Shown here: piece by piece, positions 50,941 to 59,278 of the stretch
Position numbering within the stretch: position 1 is the stretch's first letter
Layout: every line of letters begins with the position of its first letter
NCBI GenBank assembly: GCA_947589355.1
Contig: CANPZC010000010.1
Location: 24,173 to 88,172 of the forward strand
Reading direction: 5' to 3'
DNA from: an uncultured Clostridia bacterium
Lineage (GTDB): Bacteria; Bacillota; Clostridia; Oscillospirales; Ruminococcaceae
Length of the DNA: 64,000 bases
The notes under the pieces: generated by a model
Databases searched by the model: none
What the model was told of the DNA's origin: nothing
The model's input: only the letters and a program-made list of their open reading frames with translations
Translations under genes and position numbers: made by a program

Positions 50941-52266
50941 TTACAGCGAGAACATCACATTATTTATAATGCTCTCCAGCATCTCCTGTCTGCCGCTGGT
51001 GAGAGAAGCAGTGACCTCGCCTTTCTCCAGCGCGTACTTCTCAAGATCAGCCATTGTTACCTTGCCGTCAATAATATCCTTGCCAATGCCGGTCGTCCAA
51101 GAAGCGTATCTGTCAGCAACAAACTTGTCAAGTCTGCCGTCCTCGATAAGCTTAACAGCTATCCTCAAACCAAGCGCAAACGTGTCCATACCTGCAATGT
51201 AGCTCAGGAAAATGTCCTCAGGCGTGAACGAGCCTCTGCGCGCTTTCGAGTCAAAGTTCAAGCCGCCGTTTGTAAAGCCGCCTGCTTTCAGTACCTCGTA
51301 CATGCACATAGCCGCATCGTAAATGTTCGTCGGGAACTGGTCGGTGTCCCAGCCGAGCAGAGTATCCCCTTGGTTTGCATCTATCGAACCGAATACACCG
51401 TTTATTCTCGCAACTCTCAGCTCGTGCTGGAATGTGTGCTGCGCAAGCGTTGCGTGGTTAGCCTCTATGTTCATCTTGAAATCCTTGTCAAGACCGTATT
51501 TTCTCAGGAAACCTATAACAGTCGCAGTGTCAAAGTCGTACTGATGCTTTGTAGGTTCTTTCGGCTTCGGCTCAATGTAGAAATCACCCTTGTAGCCTAT
51601 CGAGCGCGCGTAATCAACAGTCATCTTCATAAGGCGCGCCATGTTGTCAAGCTCCAGACCCATGTCAGTGTTCAGCAGAGTCTCATAACCCTCTCTGCCG
51701 CCCCAGAAAACATAGCCCATGCCGCCCAGTTTTACAGTAGCTTCAACAGCTTTCTTTATCTGCGCCGCAGTGTAAGCAAATACATCAGCAGACGGCGATG
51801 TGCCCGCGCCGTGCATATATCTCGGGTGATCAAAGCATTTAGCAGTGCCCCACAGCAGCTTCTTCGACGGATCAGCCTTCATCTTCTCCGCAATGTAGTC
51901 AACTACCTTTTCAAACTTCTCGTTAGTCTCCGCGAGTGTGCCGTATTCGGGCGAAAGATCGCGGTCGTGGAAGCAGAAGTAATCGATAGAAAGTTTGTCC
52001 ATTATCTCAAAAGCGGCATCGACCTTAGCCATAGCCCTCTTTTCGGGGTCGCTCTCGCCCCAAGACTTGTCAGCCGTGCCAACACCGAACATATCAGTGC
52101 CGTCACCGCCCATAGTGTGCCACCACGAAAGAGCAAATTTCAGATGCTCTCTCATAGGCTTTCCTGCTATCACCTCATCAGGGTCATAGTATTTGAACGC
52201 CAGTGGGTTTGTGCTGTTTTTTCCCTCGTAAGGGATCTTGCCGATGTTTTCAAAGAACTGTGGCAT
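50941..52266 (-). CDS. xylA: Xylose isomerase
   Basis: A 441-residue enzyme of the long (class II) type. [11 protein letters not shown] holds the catalytic His and Asp, [16 protein letters not shown] and [16 protein letters not shown] the metal-binding Glu region, and [19 protein letters not shown] the Glu-Asn-His motif. It interconverts xylose and xylulose using two divalent metals. The ATG at 52266 ([11 protein letters not shown]) follows GGAGG by eight bases; the open frame upstream begins inside that site. A perfect promoter and a cre-like site lie upstream. The stop is followed immediately by a family E repeat. Confidence 0.97.
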   Translation of the reverse strand: MPQFFENIGKIPYEGKNSTNPLAFKYYDPDEVIAGKPMREHLKFALSWWHTMGGDGTDMFGVGTADKSWGESDPEKRAMAKVDAAFEIMDKLSIDYFCFHDRDLSPEYGTLAETNEKFEKVVDYIAEKMKADPSKKLLWGTAKCFDHPRYMHGAGTSPSADVFAYTAAQIKKAVEATVKLGGMGYVFWGGREGYETLLNTDMGLELDNMARLMKMTVDYARSIGYKGDFYIEPKPKEPTKHQYDFDTATVIGFLRKYGLDKDFKMNIEANHATLAQHTFQHELRVARINGVFGSIDANQGDTLLGWDTDQFPTNIYDAAMCMYEVLKAGGFTNGGLNFDSKARRGSFTPEDIFLSYIAGMDTFALGLRIAVKLIEDGRLDKFVADRYASWTTGIGKDIIDGKVTMADLEKYALEKGEVTASLTSGRQEMLESIINNVMFSL

Positions 52267-52335
52267 AGTCTTTACCTCCAAAATGTGTGTAATTTAGTGT
52301 TTCAAACGTCTTCATACGCCCTTTTTGGCATACCG

Positions 52336-52349
52336 CAAAAACGTTTACA
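52336..52349 (-). promoter_or_regulatory. cre-like site in the xylA leader
   Basis: On the minus strand TGTAAACGTTTTTG matches the catabolite-responsive consensus TGWAANCGNTNWCA except at the last two bases. It lies just downstream of the -10 box, where CcpA binding would block transcription. Confidence 0.6.
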
Positions 52350-52354
52350 TTTGA

Positions 52355-52383
52355 ATTATACTACATTGTCAGCCGCTTGTCAA
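52355..52383 (-). promoter_or_regulatory. Consensus promoter for xylA
   Basis: On the minus strand TTGACA (52383-52378), 17 bases, TATAAT (52360-52355). It faces away from the XRE gene promoter nearby. Confidence 0.85.
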
Positions 52384-52422
52384 TCGCAATATATTAAAAT
52401 TTTTATTTTCTTAGATAAACTC

Positions 52423-52451
52423 TTGCAAACGTCCTTGTAATATGCTATAAT
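52423..52451 (+). promoter_or_regulatory. Promoter for the XRE regulator gene
   Basis: TTGCAA (52423-52428), 17 bases, TATAAT (52446-52451), then GAGGTGAG before the ATG. Confidence 0.7.
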
Positions 52452-52473
52452 ATAAAGCAGAGGTGAGTGTAAA

Positions 52474-52689
52474 ATGGGATTTCCCGAAGAACTTAAAAAA
52501 TTCAGAAAAAAAGCAAAGCTAAGCCAGATGGCGCTTGCAGACGCAGTAGGAGTTTCGTTCACTACAATAAACAGGTGGGAAACGGGCAAAGTAGAGCCTA
52601 ATTTCAAAACTCTGAAAATGCTCAACGACTACTGTAAGAGCATCGGCGTTGACCATGTTTTTCATAAGACATATAAGCCGAGCAAATAG
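52474..52689 (+). CDS. Small XRE-family DNA-binding protein
   Basis: A 71-residue, single-domain helix-turn-helix protein: FRKKAKLSQMALADAVGVSFTTINRWETGKVEPNFKTL is a textbook Cro/C1 HTH with the RWE.G turn. It lies divergent from xylA with its own promoter, and the ACT-domain gene follows 65 bases downstream. It could regulate itself or neighbours; a role in xylose control is only suggested by position. Confidence 0.9.
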   Translation: MGFPEELKKFRKKAKLSQMALADAVGVSFTTINRWETGKVEPNFKTLKMLNDYCKSIGVDHVFHKTYKPSK

Positions 52690-52754
52690 CTTTTTTACAA
52701 AAACGTATGGCGGCGCTTGTTGCCGCCTTTACTTTTTCTGAAAGGAACATACAT

Positions 52755-53024
52755 ATGAGAGCGATAATAACAGTAATAGGAAAAGACACCATAGGCATAC
52801 TGGCGAAAGTTTCGGCGAAGTGTGCCGAGTATAACGCAAACGTTATCGAGGTAACGCAGTCCATCATGCAGGATCTGTTTTGTATGATAATGCTTGTAGA
52901 TATATCCAAGCTCAGCGCCGATTTTGCCAAACTCAGCGATGCCATGCAGCAGCTCGGCGAGCAGCAGGGCTTGAAGATCCACACCATGCATGAAGACATC
53001 TTCAACTGTATGCACCATATCTGA
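52755..53024 (+). CDS. ACT domain protein, UPF0237 family
   Basis: An 89-residue single ACT domain: MRAIITVIGKDTIGILAKVSAKC, NANVIEVTQSIMQDLFCMIMLVDIS and a C-terminal EDIFNCMHHI. In many Firmicutes and archaea it directly precedes a UPF0210 gene, which also follows here but after 840 bases of repeats. The ATG at 52755 follows GAAAGGAAC; the longer frame begins in a terminator-like hairpin (GGCGGC..GCCGCC). It probably binds an amino acid and controls the UPF0210 partner. Confidence 0.93.
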   Translation: MRAIITVIGKDTIGILAKVSAKCAEYNANVIEVTQSIMQDLFCMIMLVDISKLSADFAKLSDAMQQLGEQQGLKIHTMHEDIFNCMHHI

Positions 53025-53149
53025 CAGAGGCAAGATAACCAGAAGCAAGAGGCAGAATTAGTGAATAGTGAATGGTGAATAGTGAATAATGAATAGTTAA
53101 GGTGCGGCTTACGCAGTGTCTTGTCGGCTTTAGCCTCCAAGCCACAATG
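53025..53149. repeat. Family E and F fragments
   Basis: CAGAGGCAAGATAACCAGAAGC starts nine bases or less after the ACT stop. ATAGTGAATGGTGAATAGTG words (reverse F) and GGTGCGGCTTACGCAG follow. Confidence 0.7.
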
Positions 53150-53232
53150 AAAGAATTATTTCGGCGACATTATGGGGTCGCCGATTTCAGAATATGCTCG
53201 ATGGCTCGCATATTCTGAAACCATAATTCTTT
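53150..53232. other. Perfect three-way-junction inverted repeat
   Basis: The closing stem AAAGAATTAT (53150-53159) pairs with ATAATTCTTT (53223-53232). Inside are CGGCGAC (53162-53168)/GTCGCCG (53177-53183) and a 13-bp stem TTTCAGAATATGC (53185-53197)/GCATATTCTGAAA (53208-53220). All three helices are perfect. It corresponds in position to the GAATTATTTCGC hairpin of family B but has an extra arm. Confidence 0.75.
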
Positions 53233-53329
53233 TGCATAGTCCGTTTAATTTCAATAGTGTGGATTTTTATGCCATTTCTACAAAAGCTGTAAATCAACTG
53301 TCATGAAATTTATATGCAGTACGTTGCAA

Positions 53330-53810
53330 GTCAATTTCCCACACTACTGACCTCTTTTTCCTGACAAACAAAACCGATGCGTATTTCTCTCTTTAGCCTC
53401 CTCCACAAAGCAACGAAGTTCCGTGCGAAGAGATCACGAAATACCACCAAGGCTCAGCGCGTGTTTGAGGGTGTCGGAGACAGCGGTCGCAAGCGACCGC
53501 CTGAGGAAGCACGAGGGGGAATTTTAGATAGGAGGGGCAAGTTTCGCAAGAAACTTGTGGCGGCTGCTTGCAGACGCTATAAAACAGCGCGCCCTGCCGG
53601 TCTTATTTACCCCCTATAATCCCTGTGGCACACTTCACGAAGTGAAGTGCAGAAGAATTGGGCTTTTATATATTGTTGCCCAATTCTTCACGCGGTCGCT
53701 CGCGACCGCTGCCCCTCGATAAGGAGCGCACAAAAACATTAGCACACTCAAAATGAGAAGATAACCAAAATAAAGTTGGAGTGGTAAACGCGCTTCTGCG
53801 CTGCGCGTAA
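53330..53810. repeat. Family C element C4 (reverse) and D fragment
   Basis: CCCACACTACTGACCTCTTTT and AGATCACGAAATACCACCAA are the reversed conserved half. An inserted GCGGTCGCAAGCGACCGC hairpin, AAGTTTCGCAAGAAACTT, CACTTCACGAAGTGAAGTG, GAAGAATTGGGC/GCCCAATTCTTC and GCGGTCGCTCGCGACCGC follow. The 53590-53695 part mirrors 10325-10420. A D-like GCGCTTCTGCGCTGCGCGTA ends it. The element separates the ACT and UPF0210 genes. Confidence 0.8.
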
Positions 53811-53864
53811 GCGCAATAAATATTAACTTTAGATAAATCCAAATCCCGTTAGGAGCTGATTGAA

Positions 53865-55220
53865 TTGATCAACGCATATGACATTCTGGAAACTATCCGC
53901 ATGATCGACGACGAGTGCCTCGATATCCGCACCATAACTATGGGTATCTCCCTGCTCGACTGCATCGACAGCGACATTGACACCGCCTGCAAAAAGGTCT
54001 ACGACAAAATAACCGCCAAAGCCGCTCACCTAGTCGAAGTCGGCGAGGGCATTGAAAAGGAGCTCGGCATACCTATTATAAATAAGCGTATCTCGGTAAC
54101 GCCTATCGCCATAGTCTCTGCCGCCTGCAAATGCTCCCCCGTGCCGTTTGCTAAAGCCATGGACGAAGCCGCAAAAGCGGTCGGCGTAAACCTCATCGGC
54201 GGCTATTCCGCCCTCGTGCAGAAAGGTTTCTCCGCAGGCGATATCGAGCTTATAAACTCTATCCCCGAAGCCTTGGCCTGTACCGAAAGAGTCTGCTCGT
54301 CCGTCAACGTCGGTTCTACCAAAACGGGCATAAACTTAGATGCCTGCAAGCTCATGGGCGGCATAATACGTCAGTGTGCAGAAAAAACCGTAGATAAAGC
54401 CTGCTTCGGCGCTGCAAAACTTGTCGTTTTCTGTAATGCGGTCGAGGATAACCCCTTTATGGCAGGCGCTTTCCACGGTGTCGGCGAACCCGACTGCATG
54501 ATAAACGTCGGCGTTTCGGGCCCCGGCGTAGTAAGAGCAGCCCTTGCAAAATACCCCGATGCCAACATCACCGAAATTGCCGACATCATAAAGAAAACAT
54601 CATATAAAATAACCCGTGTCGGTCAGCTCGTAGGTCAGCTTGCATCAAAGCGGCTCGGCGTGCCGTTCGGTATCGTCGACCTCTCGCTTGCCCCCACCCC
54701 TGCCGTCGGCGACAGCGTTGCCCATATCCTCGAAGAAATAGGCTTAGAGCAGTGCGGCGCGTGCGGTACTACTGCAACACTCGCCATGCTCAACGATGCC
54801 GTTAAAAAAGGCGGCGTAATGGCTTGTTCAAAGATAGGCGGACTTTCGGGAGCGTTTATACCCGTCTCCGAAGATGCCGGCATGATAGATGCCGCAAAAA
54901 GCGGTACTCTCTGTATCGAAAAGCTGGAGGCTATGACAGCGGTGTGCTCCGTCGGTCTCGATATGATAGTAGTCCCCGGCGATACCACCGCAGATGTGCT
55001 CGCAGCTATCATAGCCGATGAAGCCGCCATAGGCATGGTAAACTCAAAAACTACAGCAGTAAGAATTATCCCTGCCATAGGCAAACAGGTCGGCGAGGAG
55101 CTAGACTGGGGCGGTCTGTTCGGTCGCGGCCCCGTAATGCCCGTAAAAACATCATCGCCGTCTAAATTTATCAGCCGCGGCGGTCAGATACCGGCTCCTA
55201 TGCAGTCACTTAAGAATTGA
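53865..55220 (+). CDS. UPF0210 (DUF711) family protein
   Basis: A 451-residue protein of normal length. [78 protein letters not shown], and [26 protein letters not shown] are family hallmarks (PFL-like superfamily fold). The biochemical role is unknown. It normally sits next to the ACT/UPF0237 gene; here the pair is split by repeats. The TTG start follows TTAGGAGC by about nine bases. A COG4905 gene follows. Confidence 0.95.
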   Translation: MINAYDILETIRMIDDECLDIRTITMGISLLDCIDSDIDTACKKVYDKITAKAAHLVEVGEGIEKELGIPIINKRISVTPIAIVSAACKCSPVPFAKAMDEAAKAVGVNLIGGYSALVQKGFSAGDIELINSIPEALACTERVCSSVNVGSTKTGINLDACKLMGGIIRQCAEKTVDKACFGAAKLVVFCNAVEDNPFMAGAFHGVGEPDCMINVGVSGPGVVRAALAKYPDANITEIADIIKKTSYKITRVGQLVGQLASKRLGVPFGIVDLSLAPTPAVGDSVAHILEEIGLEQCGACGTTATLAMLNDAVKKGGVMACSKIGGLSGAFIPVSEDAGMIDAAKSGTLCIEKLEAMTAVCSVGLDMIVVPGDTTADVLAAIIADEAAIGMVNSKTTAVRIIPAIGKQVGEELDWGGLFGRGPVMPVKTSSPSKFISRGGQIPAPMQSLKN

Positions 55221-55230
55221 GGCGATAAAA

Positions 55231-55956
55231 TTGCACGATATTTCAGTATATTTCCTGTGTTTTATGGTATATAGCTTTATAGGCTGGGTGTACGAGGTCT
55301 CTCTGTACCTCGTCCGCGATAAAGTCTTTGTAAACCGCGGTTTCCTCAACGGCCCGTACCTGCCTATATATGGCTGCGGTGCAATGGCAGTCGTGCTGCT
55401 TTTCGGCGATATGGGCGATTCAAAAAGCATACCTGCATTATTTTTCTCGTCCGTCATGGTCTCTTGTATACTGGAGTACCTCACCTCCTACATAATGGAA
55501 AAACTGTTCCATGCGCGCTGGTGGGATTACTCCGACTACCGTTTCAACCTCAATGGGCGTATATGCCTCTCTGCCGCCATAGTTTTCGGCGTATTATCGG
55601 TGCTTTTGATAAAATTCATACACCCCTTTGTTTCCGGTATATTTTATAAGATACCCGAAGCAGCCGCCGAGATAGCCGCCGCGTTCGTCATGGGATTTTT
55701 CGTGACCGACCTTGTGCTTACAGTTGTCGCTATTACAGGGCTTCAAAAACGCCTCGAAGAAGCTCGGGTACGACTGGAGCAGGAATGGCAGAAAAACGTC
55801 GAAGCCGCAAAAGAGCGCCGCGCAGCCCTTGTGGAGCGCCTCGGTGTGCAGCATAAACGTCTTATAAAAGCCTTTCCCCAGATGAAAACCGAAAAGCAAA
55901 ACGATATTCTCACCGAGATCCGCGAAGCTATAAAAGAGCGTTCGCATAAGAAATAA
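55231..55956 (+). CDS. COG4905 / PF06541-type membrane protein
   Basis: A 241-residue protein starting with TTG (HDISVYFLCFMVYSFIGWVYEV). The FIGWVYE motif, NRGFLNGPYLPIYGCGA, VVLLFGDM, and SYIMEKLFHARWWDYSDYRFNLNGRICL are hallmarks of this family, often labelled a putative ABC-transporter type IV component; real function is unknown. About five helices are followed by a long charged coiled-coil tail (190-241: RLEEARVRLEQEWQKNVEAA). GAGG lies before the TTG, 11 bases after the UPF0210 stop, so co-transcription is likely. Confidence 0.88.
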   Translation: MHDISVYFLCFMVYSFIGWVYEVSLYLVRDKVFVNRGFLNGPYLPIYGCGAMAVVLLFGDMGDSKSIPALFFSSVMVSCILEYLTSYIMEKLFHARWWDYSDYRFNLNGRICLSAAIVFGVLSVLLIKFIHPFVSGIFYKIPEAAAEIAAAFVMGFFVTDLVLTVVAITGLQKRLEEARVRLEQEWQKNVEAAKERRAALVERLGVQHKRLIKAFPQMKTEKQNDILTEIREAIKERSHKK

Positions 55957-56300
55957 ATTGCGCTTACGCGCACCCTGCGGAGCCACACGTTGACCGCCAT
56001 GAGTAGGTCAAGTGTGTGCTATCCTAACTTTGCGCGTAATCTTCTGTAACTTTTCAGCGAGTGCGTTTAACGCGCAAAGGTTTTAAATCTTGTCAAAAAA
56101 CTAAAAGTTTTCGGTCAAGCCTTTTTCAAAAGGCTTGCAGGGTGTGGGGCAGAGCCCCACAAACACAGCGTGCGCTCCGAAAAAGGTGAATTTAAAAACA
56201 GTCCTGTGGACTGTTTTTAAAGAGGAAAATCCCTGCAAGAGAGGGATTTTCCTTTGAAAAAACCTTATCTCTCTTTCCGCGTTCTCTCAGAGAACGCCGC
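55957..56300. repeat. Family D unit and B7 (forward)
   Basis: GCGCTTACGCGCACCCTGCGG with CACACGTTGACCGCC/GGTCAAGTGTGTG starts directly at the COG4905 stop. B7 (56095-56300) follows: AAGCCTTTTTCAAAAGGCTT, GTGGGGCAGAGCCCCAC, AACAGTCC/GGACTGTT with TTTAAA arms, GGAAAATCCCTGCAAGAGAG/GGGATTTTCC. The rest of the gap to 56467 is a plain leader. Confidence 0.8.
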
Positions 56301-56467
56301 ACTAAGTAAAATCCCCAACTTCACTACTTTCACTAATTTCCCTCAACCACCGCCTCAAATTTTTATGCAAATAGCCGATTGCTCTTTTTGCGGAGATATG
56401 TTATCATTATATTGTAAATGTGATTTACGCACGCATACTTATATATTTTATTTTTTGGAGGAATACC

Positions 56468-57367
56468 ATGAAAAAACTACTTGCAATTCTGGCATCGCTC
56501 GCCGTTTGCTGTACTACGTTTGCAGCGTGCAGCGACAAAGACACAAGCTCAAACAGCTCATCAGCCGCCGAAAGCTCATCTGTTGCCGACACTTCTTCGG
56601 AAGCAGACACATCTTCCGAAGCTGACAGCTCATCAGCCGCAGACAGTTCGAAAACAGACAGCTCCGAGCCCGAAAGTTCTTCCGAGCCCGACAGCTCCCA
56701 GCCCGACGACAGTTCAGAAGCCCCTGCTTCTACAACTCCGCTTGGCGAGACCGTCGGCGATAAGGCAGAGTTTGACTCCGCCCCGTTTGATATGTTTGAC
56801 AAAATAACCCACGCCCAGCAGTATACCATAGCAGCTGATGAAATCATTGAAGTAGAAGAATTTACGATCACTTCATCTTATTTAGAGATCGTTGACGGCG
56901 ACAACGCCTATGCCGAAGAAACCGACGATTCCATGGGCGAAACAAGCACTTTTGTGCATATGCGCAAAGACGGCAAGTCTTACGCTATCGACTACGATCT
57001 AAAGGTGTATTTTGAAGAACCCGAGCCTGCCACAGTCGAAGAAGTCATCTACGATACCGATTTTGCAGGTCTTGCAGAAATGCTCAGCGATGGCAACGAC
57101 CCCGAAAATACTCAGGTAAATACCGTCACCGTTGACGGCAAAGAGTATACAAGATATGCGTTTGTGGTCGAAGATATACCGCTCTATATGTATGCAAGCG
57201 ACGGCAAGCCCGTAATGCTTTCGGCAGAAGTATACGGCGAAGAATACGGCACAATAATGACCATAACATTCACCAGGATCGAAGATACCGCCGATAAGCA
57301 GTATTTCAAGATACCCGATGGCTTTGCACAAACCACCGCCGCCGAGTATTATGAAGATGATGAATAA
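56468..57367 (+). CDS. Ser-rich lipoprotein, paralogue 1
   Basis: A 299-residue lipoprotein. Lipobox FAAC (Cys21) is followed by about 75 residues almost wholly of Ser, Glu, Asp and Ala in repeating SS.AD/SSE.DSS words, probably a wall-spanning linker. A C-terminal domain (about 100-299) follows, with DGDNAYAEE, MRKDGKSYAIDYDLKVYFEE, VDGKEYTRYAFVVEDIPLYM and YFKIPDGF. The same segments appear in the next two genes. The ATG at 56468 follows GGAGGAATACC. The function is unknown; the fold may be LolA/RseB-like. Confidence 0.8.
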   Translation: MKKLLAILASLAVCCTTFAACSDKDTSSNSSSAAESSSVADTSSEADTSSEADSSSAADSSKTDSSEPESSSEPDSSQPDDSSEAPASTTPLGETVGDKAEFDSAPFDMFDKITHAQQYTIAADEIIEVEEFTITSSYLEIVDGDNAYAEETDDSMGETSTFVHMRKDGKSYAIDYDLKVYFEEPEPATVEEVIYDTDFAGLAEMLSDGNDPENTQVNTVTVDGKEYTRYAFVVEDIPLYMYASDGKPVMLSAEVYGEEYGTIMTITFTRIEDTADKQYFKIPDGFAQTTAAEYYEDDE

Positions 57368-57379
57368 ACGGTGAATATA

Positions 57380-58195
57380 ATGAAACTTTCAAAAATCTAT
57401 GCCGCCGCCCTTGCCTGCCTGTGTATTTTTGCAGGCTGTTCTTCGCAGGGCAGCAGCGAGAGCAGTATAACAGAAACTACCCCCGTTACCGAGGCTGCCA
57501 CAACGGCTCAAACTACTACCGCCCCACCTGCGCAAACAGCTGCCACCACTACAACTACCGAAGCACCTAAACCTGTCCCCACGCCGACCGCCCCACTATG
57601 CGAAACCATCGATAAGCAGCTTGAAATTGATACTAAGCCGCCGGAACTTTTAAGTACAGTATTGCAGAAAGACCGCTATACTGTAGACCTCTTGCTTACA
57701 TACGAAGCCGACGGCGAGATCTACCAAATGCCTATGATAGCCGTAAAAGACGGCGATAACGCATATGCAGAAATGAACGTCGCAGGGCTGCTCGGCGTGA
57801 AAATAATGCGTACTCAGGGCAAAAATTATCAGCTCGACGACGAGCATAAACTTTACTATCAGGAAGATATGTATACCACCGCCGATGAGGTCGCCATGCT
57901 CTCCGATACCGAAGACTATATCGATAAAGTAAGCGATATTTCGTCAGTTTCAGAAGTTTTTTCTGTATCTTTAGAAGATGCCGACTATACCCGTTATACT
58001 TTCCCCGATAATACTTATCTCTATATGGCAGACGGCTCACCCTCATTCATAGCTATCTATGACGAAGATACCGAAAAAGTCATGCGTGTGGAAATAAATG
58101 AGCTTTCCGAAAACGCAGATGCGGCGTATTTTACCCTGCCCGAGGACTTCACGCTCGTTACAAAAGAGGAGTACGAAAAACAGGTGTTGGGCTGA
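57380..58195 (+). CDS. Thr-rich lipoprotein, paralogue 2
   Basis: A 271-residue lipoprotein: lipobox FAGC (Cys20), a Thr/Ala/Pro-rich linker (about 25-75), then the shared domain with VKDGDNAYAEM, MRTQGKNYQLDDEHKLYYQED, DADYTRYTFPDNTYLYMADG and YFTLPEDF. The linker composition (Thr/Pro) differs from paralogues 1 and 3 (Ser/Asp), so the domain is conserved while linkers diverge. It starts 12 bases after paralogue 1. GTG at 57371 is in frame, but the ATG at 57380 gives a proper signal peptide. Confidence 0.8.
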   Translation: MKLSKIYAAALACLCIFAGCSSQGSSESSITETTPVTEAATTAQTTTAPPAQTAATTTTTEAPKPVPTPTAPLCETIDKQLEIDTKPPELLSTVLQKDRYTVDLLLTYEADGEIYQMPMIAVKDGDNAYAEMNVAGLLGVKIMRTQGKNYQLDDEHKLYYQEDMYTTADEVAMLSDTEDYIDKVSDISSVSEVFSVSLEDADYTRYTFPDNTYLYMADGSPSFIAIYDEDTEKVMRVEINELSENADAAYFTLPEDFTLVTKEEYEKQVLG

Positions 58196-58267
58196 TAAGC
58201 GGCTAATTGTTAGTAAATTATACTAAACATAAGTCAGTTACATTGATATTTTTCGTCATATACATCG

Positions 58268-58296
58268 TTGAAATATTCAGCGAAATGTGTTATTAT
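58268..58296 (+). promoter_or_regulatory. Promoter for lipoprotein paralogue 3
   Basis: TTGAAA (58268-58273), 17 bases, TATTAT (58291-58296), followed by GGAGG before the ATG. Confidence 0.6.
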
Positions 58297-58352
58297 ATTA
58301 TATAGTAAGAAAGGCATACGGCTTTTCTATATATTTTTGGAGGTAAATTTAC

Positions 58353-59237
58353 ATGAAAAAGATACTCGCATTACTTGCCGCAATGGCTCTGAGCTGTACA
58401 ATGCTCGCTTCATGCGGCGACGAGGACAGCTCCTCAAATGGGGGGGTTGACTCTACCTCATCGGTTGCAGATACTTCTTCCGCAGCAGATGATACTTCGG
58501 CAGACGCTTCTTCCGAAGAAGATAGTTCCAAAGAAGATACTTCTTCCGAAGACGACACTTCTTCCGAGGCAGATAAGCCCGCAAATAACGGCAGCGTTGC
58601 CGCTAAGCTTTCCGCAGATGTAACTATCGAGAACATCACCGAAAAGCAGACAGATGAAAAACTGTTTGAAAATCTGGTCAATGAAATAACCACAAACAAG
58701 ACCTGCACCATGGACTATGAGCTTTCTCAGGAAGGCATGAACATGATAGCGGTAATATCCATGGATGCGGATAATGTCTATATGGATATGGATATACTCG
58801 GTATGAAGATGACCGCATTTATAAACCCCGACGGCAGCTATTATATCGACAAGGAAACCAAGAAGTATTATAAAGCACCTGCCGGCGAAGAAGCCGACAC
58901 CGAAGAGCTCGGTCTGTCTCTCGTAGATCAGATGAGCAGCCTCGAGGGTATGGAGTATGTTTCCAGCGCCGACTGTGAAATAGACGGCAAAGCATATGTG
59001 CTTGAAACATGGAAGAATACCGAGCTGGGCACTCAAATGCAGTATGTGTTTGACGGTGAGGACGTAGTGCTTGTAAAGCAGGAAGACGTGCAGATGCCGT
59101 TCCTGCTCTCCGCAAAGGCAGATGAATCGCTGTTCACCCTTGACGGACTTACCGAAATGACCGATGAAGAGTTCGCCGCATATCAGGAAGCTCTCATGGG
59201 CAGCATGGGCGGCGCCCTCGGCGAAGACGCAGAATAA
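58353..59237 (+). CDS. Ser/Asp-rich lipoprotein, paralogue 3
   Basis: A 294-residue lipoprotein: lipobox LASC (Cys21), a linker of SSxxD words (about 25-75), then the shared domain with MDADNVYMDMDILGMKM, INPDGSYYIDKETKKYYKAP, IDGKAYVLETWKN, QYVFDGEDVVLVKQED and SLFTLDGL. It has its own promoter and is followed by a strong terminator. GGAGG lies before the ATG. The function is unknown. Confidence 0.8.
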   Translation: MKKILALLAAMALSCTMLASCGDEDSSSNGGVDSTSSVADTSSAADDTSADASSEEDSSKEDTSSEDDTSSEADKPANNGSVAAKLSADVTIENITEKQTDEKLFENLVNEITTNKTCTMDYELSQEGMNMIAVISMDADNVYMDMDILGMKMTAFINPDGSYYIDKETKKYYKAPAGEEADTEELGLSLVDQMSSLEGMEYVSSADCEIDGKAYVLETWKNTELGTQMQYVFDGEDVVLVKQEDVQMPFLLSAKADESLFTLDGLTEMTDEEFAAYQEALMGSMGGALGEDAE

Positions 59238-59248
59238 TAATTGCAAAT

Positions 59249-59278
59249 TAAAAAGCCTCTCTCGGGAGGCTTTTTTTG
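59249..59278 (+). terminator. Terminator after the lipoprotein cluster
   Basis: AAAAGCCTC and GAGGCTTTTTTT enclose a short loop with a T7 run. Confidence 0.85.
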
